Assembly (NCBI GenBank): GCA_036939755.1
Contig: JALLAZ010000551.1
Location: forward strand, 1-14,115
Reading direction: 5' to 3'
From: Stephanodiscus triporus
Taxonomy: Eukaryota; Bacillariophyta; Thalassiosirophyceae; Thalassiosirales; Thalassiosiraceae
Length of the DNA: 14,115 bases
Below the pieces are notes generated by a model. It was not told where the DNA came from and made no database searches. It worked only from the letters and a program-made list of their open reading frames with translations. The position numbers were made by a program, and so were the translations under genes. Shown piece by piece: positions 9,252-14,115 of the stretch; the stretch's first letter is position 1, and the number at the start of each line of letters is the position of its first letter.

Positions 9252-9974
9252 ATGTACTATTGTAACATAGAATATCAGTATTGTGGTTTGCCGCATGTGC
9301 ATACGGTATTTAGCTTAAACAACGCTCAAGATACACACCAATTAACCAAAACGGTTAGTTTGAGTTTGTTGACCAAAATTTTATCACAGAAATGCCTCAA
9401 TTCGAAGGTGAAGAATTTGCAAACGTTCATTGGTGGGATCATGAAAATAAATTAACAGATGATTACAAGGAAAAAGCTGTTGAGATGGTTTGCAAGCATA
9501 ACTTGCATAACTGTGCCATTGCTGTAAATGGATGCAAGAAGGATGTATCTGATAGGTGCAGACATGGTTATAGTTGTACGGAATCAAGCCAACATACTTA
9601 TGCGGATCAGTTAACTGATATAGTTGTATTCTGAAAGCTGTACCATATAATTTGCAAATGATGATGGACTGGGATTCACACATCAACGTTGAGTTCAGCG
9701 GCACTCCACATTGTGTGATATATTTATATAAATATCTTTTCAAAGGGCCAACAAGAAGAGAAAATTTGAAATGAATTCAAAGCAAAATAGTGATTATCAA
9801 GATGAAGTCAAATTATTCATATACAAACAAGTTGTATGCGCAATGGGGGCTATGTGGCATTTTAATGGATATCAGGACTATCCAGCTTCTCTTCCAGCTG
9901 TTTGTAGTTTCAAAGTCCAATATCCCAAAGGTAGGTTGAGGTATGAAACAGACAGTTATGGTAAAAGTACATAG
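9252..9974 (+). mobile_element. Helitron Rep (HUH endonuclease) fragment, broken
   Basis: Three frames together cover part of a Helitron replication initiator. The first, from 9252, has IEYQYCGLPHVHTVF, the HUH metal-binding motif (His codons 9294-9296 and 9300-9302). The second, 9392-9634, includes ADQLTDIVVF and ends at TGA 9632-9634. The third, from 9634, reads AVPYNLQMMMDWDSHINVEF and then VIYLYKYLFKGP. Tyrosines at 9721-9723 and 9733-9735 have the Y-x3-Y spacing of the catalytic pair. A further frame shift near 9765 leads to DEVKLFIYKQVV and GYQDYPASLPAVCSFKV, ending TAG at 9972-9974. In live Helitrons Rep nicks DNA for rolling-circle transposition and is fused to a Pif1-type helicase. 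No helicase motif, 5' TC end or 3' CTRR hairpin is recognisable here. It is a decayed internal fragment; the family call rests on recalled motifs. Confidence 0.85.
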
Positions 9975-10386
9975 ATAATTTATTACAAGATACATTAAAT
10001 ACAACTTCGTGAATACAACATGCACTCATTCAGTTTTAGTGGTGTGACATGGTACCAGTTTTGGGGCTATTTATTTGCACCCTCAAAGTAACATTTTTTT
10101 GCGGAAACAGACTTTAGCTGAGAATTAATGTTAAGTCTTTAAATCTACACTAGACTAGCCCAGCAGAGTGCACAGTCTTTTAGATCAGGCGCTCCTGGTC
10201 CGTTTGATATTATTATACAAACTGGGGCATCATTGTTAACACGCACCATTTTTACAGTAGAGGGTGTACCATTCGACATTTTTGTCCAGCAGATACTCGT
10301 AGTACCCTAACTACTCTAGTAACTCCTGTCTTGATCCTCTCATACCTCTAGCTGTAGTACGGGACGTCGGGACACTGAGACATTTC

Positions 10387-10400
10387 AATTCCGCGGAATT
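10387..10400. repeat. Perfect 14-bp palindrome
   Basis: AATTCCGCGGAATT reads the same on both strands, and further GAATTC-like text follows at 10396-10411. It could be a dimeric protein binding site or a transposon relic. Chance occurrence cannot be excluded. Confidence 0.45.
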
Positions 10401-10460
10401 CCACCAGAATTCACAAAACATGGCAAAAGCTGAATCGGAACCAAAATTGGAATTGCCAAC

Positions 10461-10655
10461 CTAGGTTCCTCCACCTCCCACGGCAGCGGTGGTGTGCGAC
10501 GATAGTCGCTCCTCCTCTCCTACTGCTGGATACTGCTGATTGTTCATGTATGTTTTGATGAGCCCGTCTAATAGGATCATGCCGCTGTTGTCACCGTCGT
10601 TTATGCCGCTATCATCATCGCCATTGTCAACCCCATCCCGGGTTTTGAGATCTAT
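10461..10655 (-). other. Possible small exon or chance open stretch, 65 codons
   Basis: After a TGA at 10656-10658 the minus strand is open to TAG at 10461-10463. It encodes an acidic, Asn/Gly/Asp-rich start (DNGDDDSGINDGDNSG), then MILLDGLIKTYMNNQQYPAV, then EEER and a Gly tail. The opening bases follow CCTGAATAG, which could be a splice acceptor. Composition resembles diatom coding sequence, but there is no recognised domain and no second exon. It lies about 290 bases downstream of the reductase stop on the same strand, so it would be a separate gene or an alternative 3' exon. A chance open frame is as likely. Confidence 0.2.
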
Positions 10656-10946
10656 TCAGGACTGGGCAGAAACCCCATAGGTCAGGGGCGATGTGAGGGA
10701 GAGGAAGGGAACCATGATTGTGAAGGTTACTATCTACTTATTCATCACATCCTGCAGCTAGGTTCTGTGCAGGTATTCTGGGTAAATTAAGGTGTGAAGG
10801 GTGGAGTGCCAAGTAGTGACAAACGGATCTATTTTTTGAATTTGATTCACGATATCCACAACGACGATGACAGAGAGATGACTGATCAGTGAAAGGTCTG
10901 CCTTTCATGATGAAGGCAACGAGAACAAGCATTTGTACTATGCCCC

Positions 10947-13900
10947 CTACAATTCAAAGACCTCTTGGTAAACTGCTGCAGGTTTTGATCCACCGCACAA
11001 TCTTCTCTTCTTTTCCTCCCCTCTCTTGATAGCCTTCCAAACAGAATCTGTCATTTCCGTTGGACCGCACATGAATATTCCCAAATCAATTTCGTCGTCT
11101 TTGATTTTTTCATTGCCACCATAGTCTCCAACTTCGAGTTGTCGTGCTTCTCCTCCATTCATTGCATCTCCAACAATGGCGACTAAATCCGGTCGACCTT
11201 GTCTGTGAGATATTTTTATTATTCTCCTATGGTCTTCTTCCGTCAACAAACGGTCGTTGAGATTGACGCCATTGTTGCAATCATATGACTTCAGCTGAGG
11301 CAGTTCTTCATCCAACAACATTTGAGGAACCCTTCCACCGAATTCGATTTCATTGTTCACCCCATCTCCACAATCCTCCTCAATGCTTCTGCAGCGTAGG
11401 CTACCGCCAATGACATCTTTCAACTTCGACCATTCAGAGAAAAACTTAAAGTATAATACTTCCCAAATCAAAAATATTCCATAGGAAACCAATGATACGA
11501 TGAATGACAATGCTATAATACCCACAACAGCGGTCAGGCGTGTCTGAATGACATGCTTGTCTTGGATATTCGTATAACAATATTGCACGATGTACATGCC
11601 ACCGAAGGCAATAGTTGCATAGGTCGTGGCAGGTAATATGTTGTGTAAAGGAGATTGTTTACTTCCATCATATATTGATGCAACGGATGTTGCGGCGGTT
11701 TGCTTTCTCCCTCCATGCTCCTGATGCCGGTGACAGAATTGCCACGTACTTGTTGAATCGCTACTTGCTACTGCATTATTGCTGCTGTTGCCATTTGTGG
11801 ATATAGCCGCCTCAGCCGCCAACGCCGACGACTGCACAGATGAATGTTGCGGCAAAGTGTGATGGACAATGATGTTGATAGATATCGGGCAGGCAGTAAC
11901 AGCGGAAAAAGCGGAGCTATTGTCGCCGTTACGTCTGGTGTATTTTGATATCGAGCCATCATCGCCGTTCGCGTAGCAGAATGGTTCGAGGTAATTCGTC
12001 AACACATGCCGAATGAGACCCTCATCACGGCTGATCCAATGCACATCGATACTGCGGCAGCCATTCTTCTTCGACGTAGGATTGATGCTACTGTACGAAA
12101 CATCAGCCAGGGCTGTTGCCGCAGCATCGCCACCATCAAGGCGAGGAGTATTCTCACAGCCATCGCCCCCTTTCATCGCTTCGTCGTCCGAAAAATCACC
12201 ACAGGCACCTCCACCTCCGACATATTCATCGTCATCATAGTATTCGTCGTCTCCATCGTTATGTATAAGTCGCAAATGATTCTGAACAATCATGCTGGTG
12301 CTGTCATCTTCCCCCTCCTCCATCATCCCCGAATCCACTCCCTCTATAGTAGAAGCATCGGCGGACCGATCCATAACAATCATGGAATGTCGCCGCACGG
12401 CGTGCAATAACGAAATATACGATATTATGCCCACCCCCCCGGCGATGATGACGACTCTGTCGTGCGCGGACGTCGCAATCCTGAACATGTCGCGCGTTCC
12501 GCCGCGGATGCCATTTATCAGAATTTTCGGCGGATGACGTCGATGCATTTTCATCGCCCCCTCGCGAATATTGCCCGAAGATCGCGACGACGACCCGTCG
12601 TCGCTGTGATCCCGGAATACAAAGGTGCCCTCCTCTTTCCCCTCCTCTTTCCCCTCCCCCTCCCCCTCCGACGACGACGTCGAGGACGTCAGGACCTCGA
12701 GCCGCCTCGACAATTCTCTGGTGAAATTGCCGCGCGTGCGGTACAGCACGCGAAAGGCGCCGACGACGCCGCCGCCGCGATCGTTCTTCCCCTCGGGATA
12801 CGAGAACATCGTGAACGGATGACTCCGCGCGCGGGATATCTCGGGGACGTAGAGCCTGACGTACTTCCCGACGACGTCCCGATGACGAAGACGTGGCGCA
12901 CGCGGCGCGCGGAACGTCAGCTCGACGCACCCCCCCGAATCCGGGATGAGTACCACCCTCGACGGTCCCGTCGTCATATCGTAGTAGTCGTCGTAGTCCT
13001 TGACGACGACGACGTCGTCTTCTTCGCATCCGCCGACCCCCCCGAGCGCCGCCGTCCCCCCCCGATGACCATCGCGACGATCGGCACGATACCACTTGTG
13101 ACACATCTCGACCCACGACGGCGCGTTGCATCCCAAATAATGGACGAGGCCCGGAGCGACGTGCCATATCATCTTGTTGTAGTGCATGACGAGCAGGAAA
13201 AGCATCGCCGACGAGGAAATCGCGTGACACGCGTGGAAGAGGGCGTAATTCGCGCGACGCACGCGCCACGCGCTCGTCAGGCCGAGGATGACGAAGAACG
13301 CCATGGATACGACGCCGAGGAGGTTGACGAATTTGTCGTGGCACTCCTCCTCCCTACCATCGTCGTCGTCGTACCCGTGACCCCCCCCATCGTCGTGCAG
13401 CGTCCTCTCCCCCCTCCTCCCTCCTATCCCTCCTCCTCCTCCTATTCCCGGTAGCAGCATGATCCAGCAGTCGCCGCTCCCCGTCAGCGGAAAAAGGCCG
13501 GTCCACGTCGTCACCGCCGACGACGACGTTCCCGCGCCGCCGTCGTCCAGGTCGTACAGCCAAATCGCGACGTAGTAACACCCGTGGACGACCGCGCCGA
13601 AAAGCGCCATACATCCCGCCGCGACGTGCATCCTCACCGCGTTCGTGCCGTGCGCCGCCCCCCCCGTCGCCGCCTCGAGGATCGAACGATCCCCGGCGAT
13701 GCCGCCGTAGGACACGGGAAATAATAGGAACACGAGCGACGTCGCGCCGAGCTTGCCGAAATCGTTCGCCAACTTCGCATGACCGACGAAACGCGTTGTT
13801 GTCGTTATCGTCGTCGACCCCGTCGTAGCTGTTCCGCTCGGGTCGTCCCCCCCCCCCCCGTCGCCGTCGAAACGATGATATTCGCGATAGTGCGCGAATA

Positions 13901-14115
13901 TCAGGGAGAGGAATCGCGACGCGCACGGCAAGATCACGACCGCGAACGTGAGGAACAGGAGGTCGCGACGATTGTCGTTCGCGATCGCGCGTCGCGTCGC
14001 GTCGTACGTCCGTCGGAGGAAATCGACGACGGCGCGACGGCGACGATGGCGAGGACGACTACGGAGACGAAGAAGACGACGACGGCGCGGCGGCGGCGGC
14101 AGCGGCAGCAGGCGG
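10947..14115 (-). CDS. Ferric reductase / NADPH oxidase-like transmembrane flavocytochrome (5' partial)
   Basis: Predicted to move electrons from NAD(P)H through FAD and two b-type haems across a membrane, reducing ferric chelates or oxygen. The frame is open from the window edge to TAG at 10947-10949, about 1055 codons; the start lies beyond 14115. Counting from 13937 as residue 1: a hydrophobic segment spans the first residues (RRDLLFLTFAVVILPCASRF), with others near 64-80, 104-128, 203-222 and 232-256. The haem ligand pairs are H104/H118 and H238/H252, each with 13 residues between. The FAD motif is HPFT at 373-376, the NAD(P)H motif IIAGGVGII at 497-505, then DVHWISRDE at 631-639, two more hydrophobic helices at about 771-829, MCGPTEMTD at 956-964, and the C-terminal YQEVFEL. 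These orders and spacings fit the FRE/NOX superfamily. No EF-hands are visible, so ferric reductase is preferred over calcium-regulated NOX. Long low-complexity insertions (about 515-625 and 655-765) enlarge the NAD lobe. Confidence 0.9.
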   Translation of the reverse strand, partial: RLLPLPPPPRRRRLLRLRSRPRHRRRRAVVDFLRRTYDATRRAIANDNRRDLLFLTFAVVILPCASRFLSLIFAHYREYHRFDGDGGGGDDPSGTATTGSTTITTTTRFVGHAKLANDFGKLGATSLVFLLFPVSYGGIAGDRSILEAATGGAAHGTNAVRMHVAAGCMALFGAVVHGCYYVAIWLYDLDDGGAGTSSSAVTTWTGLFPLTGSGDCWIMLLPGIGGGGGIGGRRGERTLHDDGGGHGYDDDDGREEECHDKFVNLLGVVSMAFFVILGLTSAWRVRRANYALFHACHAISSSAMLFLLVMHYNKMIWHVAPGLVHYLGCNAPSWVEMCHKWYRADRRDGHRGGTAALGGVGGCEEDDVVVVKDYDDYYDMTTGPSRVVLIPDSGGCVELTFRAPRAPRLRHRDVVGKYVRLYVPEISRARSHPFTMFSYPEGKNDRGGGVVGAFRVLYRTRGNFTRELSRRLEVLTSSTSSSEGEGEGKEEGKEEGTFVFRDHSDDGSSSRSSGNIREGAMKMHRRHPPKILINGIRGGTRDMFRIATSAHDRVVIIAGGVGIISYISLLHAVRRHSMIVMDRSADASTIEGVDSGMMEEGEDDSTSMIVQNHLRLIHNDGDDEYYDDDEYVGGGGACGDFSDDEAMKGGDGCENTPRLDGGDAAATALADVSYSSINPTSKKNGCRSIDVHWISRDEGLIRHVLTNYLEPFCYANGDDGSISKYTRRNGDNSSAFSAVTACPISINIIVHHTLPQHSSVQSSALAAEAAISTNGNSSNNAVASSDSTSTWQFCHRHQEHGGRKQTAATSVASIYDGSKQSPLHNILPATTYATIAFGGMYIVQYCYTNIQDKHVIQTRLTAVVGIIALSFIVSLVSYGIFLIWEVLYFKFFSEWSKLKDVIGGSLRCRSIEEDCGDGVNNEIEFGGRVPQMLLDEELPQLKSYDCNNGVNLNDRLLTEEDHRRIIKISHRQGRPDLVAIVGDAMNGGEARQLEVGDYGGNEKIKDDEIDLGIFMCGPTEMTDSVWKAIKRGEEKKRRLCGGSKPAAVYQEVFEL
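12628..12669. repeat. 42-bp pure pyrimidine tract inside the reductase gene
   Basis: The plus strand is entirely C and T across these 42 bases (CTCTTTCCCCTC-type repeats). On the coding strand it encodes the Glu/Gly/Lys stretch at about residues 423-437 (EGEGEGKEEGKEEG). It is a slippage-prone low-complexity linker between the FAD and NAD(P)H lobes, and length variation between alleles is likely. Confidence 0.75.
13847..13859. repeat. 13-base C homopolymer in coding sequence
   Basis: An uninterrupted run of 13 C on the plus strand encodes the glycines in DGDGGGGDDPS, in the loop after the first visible membrane segment of the ferric-reductase-like protein. Membrane-like sequence reads in the same frame on both sides, so a length of 13 agrees with the coding frame. 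Such runs are prone to slippage and to sequencing error. Confidence 0.85.

Larger units (their letters stand above)
9975..10946. other. Intergenic region; no convincing gene
   Basis: This lies between the Helitron fragment and the 3' end of the ferric-reductase-like gene, and the right part is presumably that gene's 3' untranslated region. Visible items are a perfect 14-bp palindrome (10387-10400) and a 65-codon minus-strand open stretch (10461-10655), listed separately. A 64-codon minus-strand frame with ATG at 10930-10932 begins only 15 bases past the reductase stop; its residue content gives no support for a gene. I saw no clear polyadenylation signal, tRNA or transposon terminus. Confidence 0.5.

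Noticed and set aside
10738..10932. A 64-codon minus-strand ORF with ATG just after the reductase stop
   Set aside because: It lies where the reductase 3' untranslated region should be, has mixed uninformative residues, and no family resemblance.
12462..13454. A 330-codon open frame on the plus strand, opposite the reductase gene
   Set aside because: It is Arg/Pro/Val-rich with no motifs, and arises because the CG-rich, stop-poor reductase coding sequence leaves all frames open. The 346- and 190-codon minus-strand alternatives in the same region are explained the same way.

Overview
This is eukaryotic nuclear DNA, most likely from a diatom. Two things point there. One is a minus-strand Ty1/copia gag-pol remnant whose gag, protease, integrase and reverse-transcriptase motifs match the copia-type retrotransposons I know from diatom genomes. 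The other is a large ferric-reductase/NADPH-oxidase-type transmembrane flavocytochrome at the right edge. Assignment to diatoms rests on recalled family resemblance, not on a search. There is no sign of bacterial operons, rRNA, tRNA genes or CRISPR.

Layout from left to right. Bases 1-173 hold a degenerate 32-bp tandem repeat built from ACATGG...CCATGT palindromes, then a perfect hairpin. Bases 198-1726 (minus strand) hold one long decayed reading frame of a protein I do not recognise, broken by one frameshift, two TGA and one TAA. Bases 1727-2568 have no gene I can support, only short inverted repeats and a purine run. Bases 2569-9164 (minus strand) are the copia remnant: gag (9164-6164), protease (about 6138-5231), integrase (about 5230-4140), linker and reverse transcriptase (about 4139-2569). 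It carries many stops and frameshifts, has no RNase H, and I found no LTRs. Bases 9252-9974 (plus strand) are a broken Helitron Rep fragment that keeps its HUH and two-tyrosine motifs. Bases 9975-10946 contain no convincing gene. Bases 10947-14115 (minus strand) are the ferric-reductase-like gene, the only intact protein-coding gene here. Its 3' end is complete and its 5' end runs off the window.

The left 70% is therefore a transposon graveyard, and the right end is a host gene probably involved in reductive iron uptake or superoxide production at a membrane. I found no convincing undescribed multi-gene system. The points most worth a second look are the unrecognised decayed frame at 198-1726, the two-helix membrane hairpin and long insertions inside the reductase NAD(P)H lobe, and the base-composition step inside that same reading frame.
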